DNA of 64,000 nucleotides from Plantactinospora mayteni (GCF_016862935.1 NZ_BONX01000038.1:62001-126000), one strand, 5' to 3'. Shown: positions 17,027 through 26,556, counted from the first letter of the stretch. The notes: generated by a model from the sequence alone, not told the origin. Numbers and translations are program-made.

Positions 17027-17437
17027 TCAGCGGGCCATTGCCGCCGACAGTTCCCGGGAGGCCCGTTCGGCGACCCGGCAGGCCTCGGCGCAGATCCGGC
17101 AGTGCTCGTGCATCTTGGCGTGCCGCTCGCACTCGTCGGCACAGGACCGGCAGGCGGTCGCGCACGCCTCCAACAGGCTGCGGCTGAGGTTCGCGTCGTA
17201 GCCGGTGTGCCGGGACAGCACCCGCGCCGTGCTGGCGCAGACGTCGGCGCAGTCCAGGTCGGTCCGGATGCACTTGACGAGTTGGGCGACGTCGTCCTCG
17301 CTCAGGCAGGCGTCCGCGCACGAGGTGCAGGCCTGGGCGCAGGCGAGCAGCGCGTCGATCGACCTGGCCAGCAGATCTCGGTCCAGGTTGATCTCTCCGG
17401 GGTACGTGGCCAGCATGGGCCGGGTGGCGGCGGTCAT
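17027..17437 (-). CDS. Cys-rich four-helix-bundle copper-binding protein (DUF326/Csp-like)
   Basis: 136 residues with 14 Cys, arranged as repeated CxxxC motifs on successive amphipathic helices (ACAQACTSCADAC, CIRTDLDCADVC, ACATACRSCADEC, HEHCRICAEAC). This is the pattern of the DUF326 ferredoxin-like and copper-storage (Csp) four-helix bundles, in which thiols lining the core bind Cu(I). No signal peptide is seen, so a cytosolic Csp3-like store is the best guess. The ATG at 17437 has AGGAG 7 bases upstream and was preferred over an upstream in-frame ATG. Confidence 0.88.
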   Translation of the reverse strand: MTAATRPMLATYPGEINLDRDLLARSIDALLACAQACTSCADACLSEDDVAQLVKCIRTDLDCADVCASTARVLSRHTGYDANLSRSLLEACATACRSCADECERHAKMHEHCRICAEACRVAERASRELSAAMAR

Positions 17438-17778
17438 CTGCGCGTCTCCTCGCGTCGGCGGTCGGCTCCGCGTCGGTTGGTCGTCCATCTGCCGATACCC
17501 GGTGCCGCCGAGGTTCATTCGGGCTCCGGTCGCCCGGGCGGCGATTCCGCAGGCCGGGGCTCGTCGACCGGATCGCGCATCTCTGTCGACACCTGGCCGG
17601 AAGGTGCCGAACCCCACTCCGCCCTCCAGCGTCCCGTCGACGTCACTCGGTACCGGGTCGGCTCGGTCGCGTGGTTCGATCCCGGCTGGGCGCCCTGCGA
17701 CGGGTGGCCGGGCGCCTAGACTCGTGACCGGATCGCGATGTCCGTGCCGATGTGTCGGCGAACCGCGGAGGACCGGAT
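17438..17778. other. Intergenic region between divergent Csp-like and DUF523 genes
   Basis: About 340 bases with no convincing ORF by start site or codon use. The divergent promoters must lie here. A 13-base direct repeat, GACCGGATCGCGC/A, occurs near 17567 and 17726. I see nothing else definite. Confidence 0.4.
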
Positions 17779-18330
17779 ATGGACGCCGCAACGGGTGGTA
17801 CCGACGACACCGTGACCCCGCCCGACCCGGAGGGTACGGCGCTGTTCCTGATGAGCGCCTGCCTGGCCGGCACCCGTTGCGCGTACGACGGCGGTGCCGC
17901 GAAGGAGGAGGTGGCACCCGCCGCCGACGCCCGGGTCCGGCTGGTCTGTCCGGAGGTGATGGGCGGACTGCCGACCCCGCGCGACCGTGCGGAGATCGTC
18001 GGCGGGGACGGCTTCGACGTCCTGGACGGCCGGGCCCGGGTGCTGACCCACCGGGGCGAGGACGTGACCGAGGCGTACCTGAGGGGTGCCCGGCGGACCC
18101 TGCGGATCGCCCAGGTCACCGGGGCGGTCGGGGCGGTACTCCAGGACTACAGCCCGTCCTGCGGCTGCCGGCAGGTCAGTGACGGGACGTTCCGGCGGAA
18201 CCGGGTCGCCGGCCAGGGCGTCACGGCCGCCCTGCTGCTCCGCAACGGGTTCCAAGTCGTGGCACACCACGAGTACGACCCCTCGGCGCCGTCGCCGTTC
18301 CCGTCCGCTCCGGCGGCGCCCCCGGACTGA
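17779..18330 (+). CDS. DUF523 family protein
   Basis: 183 residues. Both DUF523 signatures are present: the N-terminal SACLAGTRCAYDGG with two Cys, and the YSPSCGCRQVSDGTF block with two more. Between them is the RLVCPEVMGGLPTPR segment. The family is of unknown function; the conserved Cys set suggests metal or thiol chemistry. The ATG at 17779 was chosen over a GTG at 17752 because GGAGG lies 8 bases before it. The tail after about residue 165 is Pro/Ala-rich and probably disordered. Confidence 0.88.
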   Translation: MDAATGGTDDTVTPPDPEGTALFLMSACLAGTRCAYDGGAAKEEVAPAADARVRLVCPEVMGGLPTPRDRAEIVGGDGFDVLDGRARVLTHRGEDVTEAYLRGARRTLRIAQVTGAVGAVLQDYSPSCGCRQVSDGTFRRNRVAGQGVTAALLLRNGFQVVAHHEYDPSAPSPFPSAPAAPPD

Positions 18331-18470
18331 GCGCCCACGGCCCGCGCCGGCTCGGCTGCTGGCCGTGCCCCTCCGGTTCGGATCAGCGTGCAGTGGGAAT
18401 GCCGACCAACGTCGCTGCGACGCGGGCAACCCCGCCAACGGCAGCGGCCAGTGCTGGCGAACTGGCGTGG

Positions 18471-18516
18471 ACGAGCAGGCGTCGAACGAGCAGGCGTCGA
18501 ACGGAGCTTGCGTCGA
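18471..18516. repeat. 15-bp tandem repeat upstream of hydrolase
   Basis: Two perfect copies of ACGAGCAGGCGTCGA (18471-18485, 18486-18500) and a diverged third copy, ending about 20 bases before the start of the hydrolase gene, just upstream of its ribosome site. Confidence 0.85.
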
Positions 18517-18537
18517 CGGTTCGGTGGAGGTGGTGGC

Positions 18538-19413
18538 GTGTTCGAGGGGTTCGAGGAGTTCGACGTCCCGACGTCCGGTACCCGGATTCACGGGCGCCGG
18601 GGCGGCAGCGGCCCTCCCGTCCTGCTCCTGCACGGCATCCCGGAAACGCACCTGATGTGGCACCGGGTGGCGCCGGTACTCGCCGAGCACTACACCGTGG
18701 TCGCCACCGACCTGCGCGGGTACGGCGACAGCGGCAAGCCGCCCAGCACGCCGGACCACGAGCCGTACAGCATGCGGGCCACCGCGCGGGACCAGGTCGA
18801 GGTCATGCGGAGCCTCGGGTACGACCGGTTCCGGCTGGTCGGACACGACCGGGGCGCGCGGTGTGCGTACCGGTTGGCGTTGGACGCGCCCGACGCTGTC
18901 GGCCGGCTCGCGGTGCTGGACGTCGTCCCGACCGGGGACGCGTACCGCCTGGCGGAGATGAGGTTCAGCCTCGGGTACTGGGTCTGGTCCTTCCTGGCCG
19001 CCCCGGAACCGGTGCCGGAGCGGTTCATCGGCGCGGCGCCGGAGGTCCTGGTCGACTTCATGCTCGACACCTGGCCGGAGGTGAAGGACGCCTTCCCGGC
19101 GGAGGTACGCGCGGAGTACGTCCGGAAGTTCGCCGATCCCGAGACGGCGCACGCGATCTGCGAGGAGTACCGGGCGGCGGCGACGCTGGACTTCCAGCGG
19201 GACGAGGCGGACCGGGGCAACCGGAAGATCGACTGTCCGGTCCTGTTCCTCTGGAGCCAGCGCGGATCGGTCGGCGTGCTCTACGACGACCCGCTCGCGA
19301 TCTGGCGGGAATGGTCCGACGACGTCCGGGGCGGTCCGGTGCCGGTGGGACACTTCATCCCGGAGGAGGCTCCGGAGGAGACCACCCGGCAACTGCTGGA
19401 CTTCCTGCGATAG
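18538..19413 (+). CDS. Alpha/beta hydrolase, haloacetate dehalogenase/epoxide hydrolase-like
   Basis: 291 residues from a GTG with GGAGG 7 bases upstream. It has the oxyanion strand LLLHGIPETHLMWH, a YGDSGKP loop and a nucleophile elbow VGHDRGARCAYRLAL, where Asp stands in the serine position. This is the hallmark of haloalkane/haloacetate dehalogenases and epoxide hydrolases. The catalytic His is in VPVGHFIPEEAPEE. The Trp-rich cap (LGYWVWSFL) and WSQRGSVGVLYDDP match fluoroacetate-dehalogenase-like members. The substrate cannot be assigned; many such proteins act on other esters or epoxides. Confidence 0.88.
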   Translation: MFEGFEEFDVPTSGTRIHGRRGGSGPPVLLLHGIPETHLMWHRVAPVLAEHYTVVATDLRGYGDSGKPPSTPDHEPYSMRATARDQVEVMRSLGYDRFRLVGHDRGARCAYRLALDAPDAVGRLAVLDVVPTGDAYRLAEMRFSLGYWVWSFLAAPEPVPERFIGAAPEVLVDFMLDTWPEVKDAFPAEVRAEYVRKFADPETAHAICEEYRAAATLDFQRDEADRGNRKIDCPVLFLWSQRGSVGVLYDDPLAIWREWSDDVRGGPVPVGHFIPEEAPEETTRQLLDFLR

Positions 19414-19449
19414 TCGTACCGGAAGGACCGATAGCCGTACCGGAAGGGC
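19408..19449. repeat. 21-bp tandem duplication of a gene 3' end
   Basis: The 21 bases holding the last codon and TAG stop of the hydrolase gene (19408-19428) are followed by a near-identical copy (19429-19449) with two differences. The stop codon is thus duplicated downstream. Confidence 0.85.
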
Positions 19450-19773
19450 CTGGTCGGGCGGTCGGCGGCCCGACCCGGGCCACGGCGCCGGGGTAGCGCG
19501 ACGGTGCACACAAAGGGACCTCACCCGGGCCAGCGGGTCCGGTCGGTGTCCTGAGTGCGGCGGCACGGCCCCGGGGCACCGACCGTTCGACGTCCCGGAC
19601 CGACCGCTCGACGCCTCGGCATGGCACCCGCGGATCTCCACTCTCCCGTTACTGAAGCGTTACGGTGTACGGTTTGACTGCTCCAATGTTAGCGGTAACA
19701 CTCGGCTCGCGAGGTGATCGCGACCAGACCGTCGGGGCAGGCTGGTGCCATGCCCCAATTAGGAGAGGTGGAC
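19414..19773. other. Intergenic region upstream of araA
   Basis: 360 bases. It holds the 21-bp duplication at its left end, a GC-rich middle with no gene I can support, and from about 19650 an AT-richer promoter-like stretch. That stretch has the direct element GTTACTGAAGCGTTAC (19649-19664) and the LacI-type operator at 19687-19700. Confidence 0.55.
19687..19700. promoter_or_regulatory. LacI-family operator upstream of araA
   Basis: TGTTAGCGGTAACA is a 14-base palindrome, perfect in the outer TGTTA/TAACA halves and with one mismatched pair near the centre. It matches the usual actinobacterial LacI/GalR operator type. It sits 74 bases before the araA start, where a repressor would block transcription of araA and the sugar ABC genes. 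No LacI regulator gene is in the window. Confidence 0.7.
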
Positions 19774-21291
19774 ATGCCGCCGGCCACGCATCCGCAGATC
19801 TGGTTCCTCACCGGCAGCCAGCACCTCTACGGTCCGGAAACTCTCGACCAGGTCGCGTCCCAGTCGCAGCAGATCCTGCGTACGCTCACCGGCTCCGGCC
19901 AGATCGTCGCGGAGATCGTCTGGAAGCCCGTCCTCACCGAGGCGTCGGCGATCCGCACCGTACTGCTGGAGGCCAACGCCGACCCCGGCTGCCTCGGCGT
20001 GATCGCCTGGATGCACACCTTCTCGCCGGCCAAGATGTGGATCACCGGCCTGGACGCGTTGCGCAAGCCCCTGCTGCACCTGCACACCCAGCTCAACGAG
20101 GCGCTGCCCTGGGAGTCCATCGACATGGACTTCATGAACCTCAACCAGGCCGCGCACGGCGACCGGGAGTTCGGCTTCATCCAGACCCGGCTCGGGCTGG
20201 CCCGCAAGACGGTCGCCGGGCACGCCTCCGACCCGAGCGTGCTGGCCCGGATCGACGAGTGGGCCCGCGCCGCGCTCGGCTTCGCGCACCTGCGCAACCT
20301 CCGGCTGGCCCGGTTCGGCGACAACATGCGCGACGTCGCCGTCACCGAGGGCGACAAGGTGGAGGCGGAGCTGCGGTTCGGCGTCTCGGTCAACACCTAC
20401 GGGGTCAACGACCTGGTCGAGGTGGTGGACCGGGTCGCCGACCAGGAGATCGAGCGCCTGGTCGGCGAGTACGCCGACACCTACCGGCTCGCCCCCGAGC
20501 TGGCCAAGGACGGCGACCGGCACGAGTCTCTGCGGTACGCGGCCCGGATCGAGGCCGGCCTGCGGGAGTTCCTCACCGCAGGTGGGTTCGGGGCGTTCAC
20601 CACCAACTTCCAGGACCTCGGCGGGCTGCGCCAACTTCCCGGGCTGGCCGTGCAGCGGTTGATGGCCGACGGCTACGGCTTCGGCGGCGAGGGTGACTGG
20701 AAGACCTCGACGCTGCTCGCCGCGGTCAAGGCGATGGGCGCCGGATCGCACCGGGGCACCTCCTTCATGGAGGACTACACCTACCACTTCGGACCGGGCG
20801 AGCCGAAGATCCTCGGCGCGCATATGCTGGAGGTCTGCCCCAGCATCGCGAGTGGACGCCCGTCCTGCGAGGTCCACCCGCTCGGCATCGGCGACCGGGA
20901 GGATCCGGTCCGGCTCGTCTTCGACGCCACACCCGGCCCCGGAGTGGTGATCGGGATGGCCGACCTCGGCGAGCGGTTCCGCCTGGTCGCCAACGAGATC
21001 GAGGTGGTGCCGCCGGACGAGCCGATGCCCCGACTCCCGGTCGCCCGCGCGGTGTGGAAGCCGGCACCGTCACTGAGCACCTCGGCCGAGTCGTGGCTCA
21101 CCGCCGGGGGACCGCACCACACCGTGCTCACCCAGGCGGTCGGGACGGCGACCCTGCGCGACTTCGCCGACATGCTGCACACCGAGCTGGTGCTGATCGA
21201 CGGGCGGACCACGACCGCGGACTTCCAGGACCGGCTGCGCTGGAACCAGGCATACCACCGACTCGCCCAGGGTCTGCCCGGCCGGGGCTGA
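19774..21291 (+). CDS. araA: L-arabinose isomerase
   Basis: 505 residues, full length for AraA (about 500). It converts L-arabinose to L-ribulose, the first cytosolic step of arabinose use, with Mn2+ or similar metal. Visible are the N-terminal [15 protein letters not shown], the [13 protein letters not shown] block, and the metal/catalytic region [12 protein letters not shown] and [11 protein letters not shown] (Glu and His). The [18 protein letters not shown] strand and the late GGPHHTV His are also present. The ATG at 19774 follows AGGAGAGG and was preferred to ATG/GTG codons upstream. The sugar ABC transporter genes follow on the same strand. A LacI-type operator precedes it, so induction by arabinose is likely. 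Confidence 0.97.
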   Translation: MPPATHPQIWFLTGSQHLYGPETLDQVASQSQQILRTLTGSGQIVAEIVWKPVLTEASAIRTVLLEANADPGCLGVIAWMHTFSPAKMWITGLDALRKPLLHLHTQLNEALPWESIDMDFMNLNQAAHGDREFGFIQTRLGLARKTVAGHASDPSVLARIDEWARAALGFAHLRNLRLARFGDNMRDVAVTEGDKVEAELRFGVSVNTYGVNDLVEVVDRVADQEIERLVGEYADTYRLAPELAKDGDRHESLRYAARIEAGLREFLTAGGFGAFTTNFQDLGGLRQLPGLAVQRLMADGYGFGGEGDWKTSTLLAAVKAMGAGSHRGTSFMEDYTYHFGPGEPKILGAHMLEVCPSIASGRPSCEVHPLGIGDREDPVRLVFDATPGPGVVIGMADLGERFRLVANEIEVVPPDEPMPRLPVARAVWKPAPSLSTSAESWLTAGGPHHTVLTQAVGTATLRDFADMLHTELVLIDGRTTTADFQDRLRWNQAYHRLAQGLPGRG

Positions 21292-21303
21292 CCCTGAGCC
21301 GTG

Positions 21304-21339
21304 GGGCCCGGGCCGGGGGCACGTCGCCCGGGCGGGCCC
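21304..21339 (+). terminator. Hairpin between araA and the sugar-binding protein gene
   Basis: GGGCCCG at 21304-21310 pairs with CGGGCCC at 21333-21339, and the inner GC-rich sequence can extend the stem. No T-tract. Probably a partial terminator or mRNA stabiliser within the arabinose operon. Confidence 0.5.
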
Positions 21340-21433
21340 GACACCGGCACCTCACCGGTCCGCCGACCGTCCCGTGACCCGGGCCGGCGGCGGACCGGGG
21401 ACCCGCAGGCCGTACCAGGAGATGGAGGACCAG

Positions 21434-22561
21434 ATGAAATTCGTCCGGCTCGCGGCGGTGGCCAGCGCCGCCACGCTCGCCGTCGCGCTCAGCGCGTGCG
21501 GATCGAGTACCAAGACCGTGGACCAGGAGGCCGGCTCCGGCGACAACGCCGGGGCGCTCGTCGGGGTCACCATGCCGACGAAGTCCTCCGAGCGGTGGAT
21601 CCACGATGGTGACAACGTCAAGGCGGGCCTGGAGAAGCTCGGCTACACCGTCGACCTCCAGTACGCCGAGAACGACATCCCGGCCCAGGTGAACCAGATC
21701 GAGAACCAGATCACCAAGGGCGCCAAGGTGCTGATCATCGCCTCGATCGACGGCACCGCCATCACCACCCAGTTGCAGAACGCGGCGGACAACAAGATCC
21801 CGGTCATCGCGTACGACCGGTTGATCCGGAACAGCCCGAACGTCGACTACTACGCCACCTTCGACAACTTCAAGGTCGGGGTGCAGCAGGCGACCTCGCT
21901 GCTGGTCGGGCTGAAGCTGAAGAACGAGGACGGCAGCGACGGCACCGCCAAGGGACCATTCAACGTCGAGCTGTTCGCCGGCTCGCCGGACGACAACAAC
22001 GCCACCTTCTTCTTCAACGGCGCGATGTCGGTGCTCCAGCCGTACATCGACAAGGGCACCCTGGTGGTCAAGAGCGGGCAGACGGACTTCAAGACCGTCG
22101 CGATCCTGCGCTGGGATCCCGGTACGGCACAGCGCCGGATGGAGGACCTGCTGACCAAGACGTACGGCAGCGGCACGAAGGTGAACGGCGTGCTCTCGCC
22201 GTACGACGGGCTGTCGATCGGCATCCTGTCGGCACTGAAGAGCAACGGCTACGGTGCGGCCGGACAGCCGTACCCGATCGTGACCGGGCAGGACGCCGAG
22301 GTGGCCTCGGTGAAGTCCATCATCGCCGGTGAGCAGTACTCGACCATCTACAAGGACACCCGGCAGCTCGCCGAGGTGGCGGTCAAGATGGCCGACGCGG
22401 TACTCAAGGGGAGCAAGCCCGAGGTCAACAACGAGAAGGACTATGAGAACGGCAACAAGGTCGTGCCGTCCTTCCTGCTCGATCCGGTGATCGTCAACAA
22501 GGCCAACTACAAGGCGACGCTGATCGACACCGGGTACTACAAGCCGGAGCAGATCCAGTAG
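21434..22561 (+). CDS. chvE: Multiple-sugar ABC transporter, substrate-binding lipoprotein (ChvE-type)
   Basis: 375 residues. A lipoprotein signal ends at LSAC (lipid-modified Cys near residue 23), followed by a disordered linker and a periplasmic-binding-protein type 1 fold. Motifs include [32 protein letters not shown]-like strands, [10 protein letters not shown], and [20 protein letters not shown] near the hinge. This matches ChvE/XylF-like binding proteins for arabinose, xylose, galactose or glucose. It delivers sugar to MmsA/MmsB encoded downstream; linkage to araA makes L-arabinose the likely ligand. The ATG at 21434 has GGAGG 5 bases upstream. Confidence 0.95.
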   Translation: MKFVRLAAVASAATLAVALSACGSSTKTVDQEAGSGDNAGALVGVTMPTKSSERWIHDGDNVKAGLEKLGYTVDLQYAENDIPAQVNQIENQITKGAKVLIIASIDGTAITTQLQNAADNKIPVIAYDRLIRNSPNVDYYATFDNFKVGVQQATSLLVGLKLKNEDGSDGTAKGPFNVELFAGSPDDNNATFFFNGAMSVLQPYIDKGTLVVKSGQTDFKTVAILRWDPGTAQRRMEDLLTKTYGSGTKVNGVLSPYDGLSIGILSALKSNGYGAAGQPYPIVTGQDAEVASVKSIIAGEQYSTIYKDTRQLAEVAVKMADAVLKGSKPEVNNEKDYENGNKVVPSFLLDPVIVNKANYKATLIDTGYYKPEQIQ

Positions 22562-22568
22562 TACGGTC

Positions 22569-22608
22569 GCGGCGGTCGCCCGGGGTGATCCCCCGGTGCG
22601 GCCGCCGC
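22569..22608 (+). terminator. Strong hairpin between chvE and mmsA
   Basis: Outer arms GCGGCGG (22569-22575) and CCGCCGC (22602-22608) enclose an inner CCCGGGG-TGAT-CCCCCGG stem-loop. Such hairpins after binding-protein genes often protect the upstream mRNA and reduce expression of the membrane components. It starts 8 bases after the chvE stop. Confidence 0.65.
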
Positions 22609-22657
22609 GCCCGTGGCAGTAACACATGCACACCCACCGACCCCTGGAGTCGACGCC

Positions 22658-22735
22658 ATGTCGGAAACCAACGCCACGCCTGACCGCCCACTCCTCCCCA
22701 TGGCCGAAGCCAGGGGTTTCCCGGGCGGCTCTTGA
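22658..22735 (+). CDS. Possible 25-residue leader peptide upstream of mmsA
   Basis: An ATG at 22658 with GGAG 8 bases upstream opens a 25-codon frame that ends in TGA at 22733-22735. The A of the stop is the A of the mmsA start codon (TGATG). The mmsA start itself has no good ribosome site, so ribosomes finishing this ORF could re-initiate there. The peptide has no recognised homologue. Confidence 0.4.
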   Translation: MSETNATPDRPLLPMAEARGFPGGS

Positions 22736-24351
22736 TGACCGACGACATTCTGCGGATGCGGGACATCACCAAGACCTTTCCCGGGGTACGCGCGCTCCAG
22801 GAGGTCAGCCTCTCGGTGCGGCAGGGTGAGATCCACGGGATCTGCGGCGAGAACGGCGCCGGCAAGTCCACCCTGATGAAGGTGCTCTCCGGGGTCTACC
22901 CGCACGGCTCGTACTCCGGGGAGATCTCCTTCGACGGCGAGCCCTGCGAGTTCTCCGACATCCGGGACAGCGAGCGGCGTGGGATCGTCATCATCCACCA
23001 GGAGTTGGCGCTCTGCCCGCAGCTCTCGATCGCCGAGAACATCTTCCTCGGCAACGAGCGGGCCAGCCGTGGCCTGATCGACTGGAACCGGACCAATCAC
23101 GAGGCCGGTGAGCTGCTCGCCCGGGTCGGGCTGCACGAGAACCCGGTGACCCAGGTCAGCGACATCGGGGTCGGCAAGCAGCAACTCGTCGAGATCGCCA
23201 AGGCGCTCTCCAAGCGGGTCCGGCTGCTCATCCTCGACGAGCCCACCGCGGCGCTCAACGACCGGGACTCGGCGCACCTGCTCGACCTGCTGCGCGGCCT
23301 GCGCGACCAGGGCATCACCTGCGTGATCATCTCGCACAAGCTGAACGAGATCGCCGCGATCGCCGACCGGATCACCATCCTGCGGGACGGCCGGACGATC
23401 GAGACCCTGGACCCTACCTCCGACGAGGTGACCGAGGACCGGATCATCTCCGGGATGGTCGGCCGGGACCTCGACCACCGGTTCCCGCCGCGCGAGCCGC
23501 GAATCGGCAGCGAGGTGCTGCGGATCGAGGACTGGACGGTGCACAGCCCCAGCCAGCACGGTCGGGTGGTGGTGTCGAAGGCCAACCTCACGCTGCGGCG
23601 CGGCGAGATCGTCGGGCTGGCCGGGCTGATGGGCGCCGGCCGTACCGAGCTGGCGATGAGCGTCTTCGGGCGCTCGTACGGGACGAACATCTCCGGCCGG
23701 CTGGTCAAGGACGGGCGGGAGATCAGCGTACGGTCGGTGCGGGACGCGATCCGGCACGGCATCGCGTACGCGACCGAGGACCGCAAGCGGTACGGCCTCA
23801 ACCTGATCGAGGACATCAAGCGGAACATCTCGGCCGCCGGCCTGACCCGGCTGGCCCGGCGCGGCTGGGTCGACGACCACCGGGAATACCAGGTCGCCGA
23901 CGAATACCGGGCCAGCATGAACATCAAGGCGCCGAGCGTGTTGAGCGTGACCGGCAAGCTCAGCGGCGGCAACCAGCAGAAGGTCGTACTGTCAAAGTGG
24001 ATCTTCACCAACCCGGACGTGCTGATCCTCGACGAGCCGACCCGGGGCATCGACGTCGGCGCCAAGTACGAGATCTACTCGATCGTCAACCGGCTCGCCG
24101 ACGAGGGTAAGGCCATCCTGGTCATCTCGTCGGAGCTGCCCGAACTGCTCGGCCTCTGCGACCGCATCTACACCCTCTCCGCCGGTCGGGTCACCGCCGA
24201 GGTGCCGCGCGCGGAGGCGACCCAGGAACACCTGATGCGGTACATGACCAATGGCCAGGCCGATCACGGCGACGCCCGCACCACCTCGGACGACCCCGGC
24301 CCGGCGGACGGCTCCGGCCGGCCGAGCGACCCGACGAACGGACAGGAGTAG
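22735..24351 (+). CDS. mmsA: Multiple-sugar ABC transporter, tandem ATPase
   Basis: 538 residues with two ABC domains in one chain, as in MmsA/XylG/AraG. Domain 1 has Walker [14 protein letters not shown]-loop [10 protein letters not shown], signature [13 protein letters not shown] and Walker [12 protein letters not shown]. Domain 2 has a degenerate Walker A ([12 protein letters not shown]), signature [14 protein letters not shown] and Walker [13 protein letters not shown]. The degenerate second P-loop is normal for the family. It powers sugar import through MmsB. A disordered Asp/Gly-rich tail of about 35 residues follows residue 500. The start overlaps the stop of a short leader ORF. Confidence 0.95.
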   Translation: MTDDILRMRDITKTFPGVRALQEVSLSVRQGEIHGICGENGAGKSTLMKVLSGVYPHGSYSGEISFDGEPCEFSDIRDSERRGIVIIHQELALCPQLSIAENIFLGNERASRGLIDWNRTNHEAGELLARVGLHENPVTQVSDIGVGKQQLVEIAKALSKRVRLLILDEPTAALNDRDSAHLLDLLRGLRDQGITCVIISHKLNEIAAIADRITILRDGRTIETLDPTSDEVTEDRIISGMVGRDLDHRFPPREPRIGSEVLRIEDWTVHSPSQHGRVVVSKANLTLRRGEIVGLAGLMGAGRTELAMSVFGRSYGTNISGRLVKDGREISVRSVRDAIRHGIAYATEDRKRYGLNLIEDIKRNISAAGLTRLARRGWVDDHREYQVADEYRASMNIKAPSVLSVTGKLSGGNQQKVVLSKWIFTNPDVLILDEPTRGIDVGAKYEIYSIVNRLADEGKAILVISSELPELLGLCDRIYTLSAGRVTAEVPRAEATQEHLMRYMTNGQADHGDARTTSDDPGPADGSGRPSDPTNGQE

Positions 24352-24357
24352 ACCTCG

Positions 24358-25620
24358 ATGAGCGCCACCGCACCCACCAACGCCGACGTCGCGGTGAGCG
24401 GGCCCGGTCCCGGTGAACCCTCCGCCCCGGCCGGCGGGTCCGGCCGCCGCCTCTCGATCAACCTGCGGCAGAGCGGCATCTACGTCGCCTTCGCGCTGAT
24501 CGTGCTGCTCTTCTCGGTACTGACCGACGGGGCACTGCTCCAGCCGCAGAACATCTCCAACATCGTGGTGCAGAACTCGTACGTGCTGATCCTGGCGATC
24601 GGCATGATCCTGATCATCATCGCCGGGCACATCGACCTCTCCGCCGGCTCGGTGGTGGCGGTCACCGGGGCCATCGCGGCGGTACTGATGGTCGAACAGG
24701 ACGTACCGTGGCCGCTGGCCCTGCTGATCACCCTCGTCGTCGGCGGGCTGATCGGTGCCTGGCAGGGATTCTGGATCGCCTACTTCGGCATCCCCGCGTT
24801 CATCGTGACCCTGGCCGGCATGCTGCTGTTCCGGGCGCTCACCCTGACCGTCCTCGGCAACCAGGGCATCGGCCCGTTCCCGGACCCGGTGCGTACCCTC
24901 GCCAACGGCTTCACCGAGGGTTACCTGGGCAACGTCGGGCTCGGTCCGCTGGGCGGGGCCGACCTGTTCAGCCTGCTGGTCGGGATCGCCGCGATGGCCG
25001 GCATCGTGGTGGTGCAGTGGCGTAGCCGGGTGGCCCGGCTCGGCTACCAGCAGAGCGTCGAGCCGCTGCCGCTGTTCGTCCTGAAGCTCGCCCTGGCCGG
25101 CGTGGTGGTGATGACGGTGGTCGTGCAGTTGGCCCGGTTCAAGAACCTGCCCTGGGTGCTGATCCTGCTCGCGGGGCTGATCCTGGCGTACTCGCTGCTG
25201 ACCAACCGGGCCGTCTTCGGCCGGCAGATCTACGCCGTCGGCGGCAACCTCCAGGCCGCGACCCTGAGCGGCGTCAAGGTCAAGTCGGTGATCTTCTGGA
25301 TCTTCGTCAACATGGGCGTACTGGCCGCGCTCGCCGGGATCATCTTCGCCGGCCGGCTCAACCAGGCCGGGCCGACCGCCGGAAACGCGTTCGAACTCGA
25401 CGCCATCGCGGCGGCGTTCATCGGCGGTGCGGCGGTGCAGGGCGGCGTCGGCAAGGTGGTCGGGGCGATCACCGGCGGCCTGATCATGGGCGTCATCAAC
25501 AACGGCATGTCGCTGATGGGTGCGCCGAGCGAACGGGTGATGCTGGTCAAGGGCGCGGTACTGCTCGCGGCGGTGGCCTTCGACGTCTGGACCAAGCGGC
25601 GCGCCGGAGCGTCCCGGTAG
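24358..25620 (+). CDS. mmsB: Multiple-sugar ABC transporter, permease
   Basis: 420 residues, with about 10 membrane helices and the BPD_transp_2 family pattern. Motifs include LILAIGMILIIIAGHIDLSA with the adjacent GSVVAV, GIPAFIVTLAGM, and the C-terminal YAVGGNLQAATLSGVK and AIAAAFIGGAAVQGGVGKVVG blocks. It forms the channel with MmsA. The ATG lies 6 bases after the mmsA stop with AGGAG just before. A basic C-terminus (KRRAGASR) ends the protein. Last gene of the arabinose operon; a strong hairpin follows 20 bases downstream. Confidence 0.95.
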   Translation: MSATAPTNADVAVSGPGPGEPSAPAGGSGRRLSINLRQSGIYVAFALIVLLFSVLTDGALLQPQNISNIVVQNSYVLILAIGMILIIIAGHIDLSAGSVVAVTGAIAAVLMVEQDVPWPLALLITLVVGGLIGAWQGFWIAYFGIPAFIVTLAGMLLFRALTLTVLGNQGIGPFPDPVRTLANGFTEGYLGNVGLGPLGGADLFSLLVGIAAMAGIVVVQWRSRVARLGYQQSVEPLPLFVLKLALAGVVVMTVVVQLARFKNLPWVLILLAGLILAYSLLTNRAVFGRQIYAVGGNLQAATLSGVKVKSVIFWIFVNMGVLAALAGIIFAGRLNQAGPTAGNAFELDAIAAAFIGGAAVQGGVGKVVGAITGGLIMGVINNGMSLMGAPSERVMLVKGAVLLAAVAFDVWTKRRAGASR

Positions 25621-25639
25621 TGGTCGTCCGGTAGTGGTA

Positions 25640-25678
25640 CCGGCCGGTCGCCCCGCTGACGGTGGGCCGACCGGCCGG
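25640..25678 (+). terminator. Terminator hairpin after the arabinose operon
   Basis: Perfect 11-base arms CCGGCCGGTCG (25640-25650) and CGACCGGCCGG (25668-25678) with a 17-base loop, 20 bases after the mmsB stop. No T-tract, as is usual in high-GC actinobacteria. Confidence 0.75.
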
Positions 25679-25905
25679 ACTTTCCCGACGGCGCCCTCGG
25701 CGGGCGCGATCCACGTCGGCGAGCCGCACGGCATCCGACGGCTGGGGCGCCTACGGTGGAAATCAGGACGAACCATCAGGATCGCGGTCAGGTCGGAGCC
25801 GGGCCGGCCCGACGCCGCGATCCACTCGGAGGTCGGGAGGCGGTCCGGTGGCCGATCCGGGACGTGCCCGGGGGAGCGGGCCCACGCCGGGACGCCCCGG
25901 CTGAG

Positions 25906-26382
25906 ATGGACTGGGCGGGATGGGCACTGTTCGGGGTGGTCGCCACCGCCGCGCTCACCGCGGCGATGATCACGGCGCAGCTCGCCGGGCTCACCCGGGT
26001 CGACCTGCCGCTGATCCTCGGCACCCTGGTCACCGAGGACCCGGACCGGGCCCGGATCGCCGGCTTCCTCATCCACCTGCTGGCCGGCCAGGGATTCGCG
26101 CTCGGCTACGCCGCGACGTTCGCCCTGCTGGGCCGGGCCACCTGGTGGCTCGGCGCGTTGCTCGGCGTACTGCACGTCGGCATCTCGCTGACGGTGCTGC
26201 TGCCGCTGCTGCCGGGCGTACACCCCCGGATGGCGTCGGCCCGGGCCGGCCCGGCCAGTACGGCGGTGCTGGAGCCGCCGGGCCTGCTGGCGCTCAACTA
26301 CGGCGTGCAGACTCCGCTGGTCACCGTGGCCGTGCACATCCTCTACGGGACGGTCCTCGGACTACTCCTACAGGCCCGCTGA
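25906..26382 (+). CDS. Small polytopic membrane protein, function unknown
   Basis: 158 residues. Four hydrophobic segments (WALFGVVATAALTAAMITAQ, IHLLAGQGFALGYAATFALL, LLGVLHVGISLTVLLPLLP, and a C-terminal LVTVAVHILYGTVLGLLL) suggest a four-span membrane protein. A loop with HPRMASARAGP lies between spans 3 and 4. I recognise no family with confidence. The ATG at 25906 was chosen as the first start just before the first helix. It stands alone, with 285 bases of non-coding sequence, including the arabinose terminator, upstream. Confidence 0.7.
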   Translation: MDWAGWALFGVVATAALTAAMITAQLAGLTRVDLPLILGTLVTEDPDRARIAGFLIHLLAGQGFALGYAATFALLGRATWWLGALLGVLHVGISLTVLLPLLPGVHPRMASARAGPASTAVLEPPGLLALNYGVQTPLVTVAVHILYGTVLGLLLQAR

Positions 26383-26408
26383 GCCGGGACGCCGCCGACA
26401 GGGCGGCA

Positions 26409-26556
26409 CACCCCGTCAGCGCGTCGTCGCACCGGGCGGCACTCAGCGTCGGCGTAGCGGCGCACCGGGCCGACCGGGCACCACTCCGCGTCGGCGCAGC
26501 GTCGCACCGGGCAGCACTCCGCGTCGGTGTAGCGGCGTGCTGGGCCGACGGGTCCC
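26409..26556. repeat. Imperfect tandem repeats between membrane-protein and GH15 genes
   Basis: Three to four diverged copies (about 33-42 bases) of a unit like CACTCCGCGTCGGCGTAGCG followed by GCACCGGGC. They end about 25 bases before the GH15 start and fill most of the 200-base gap. No role is evident. Confidence 0.7.

Noticed and set aside
23992-26337. 781-codon minus-strand open frame opposite mmsA/mmsB
   Set aside because: Antisense to two well-defined transporter genes. Its His/Asp/Arg-rich translation matches no family.
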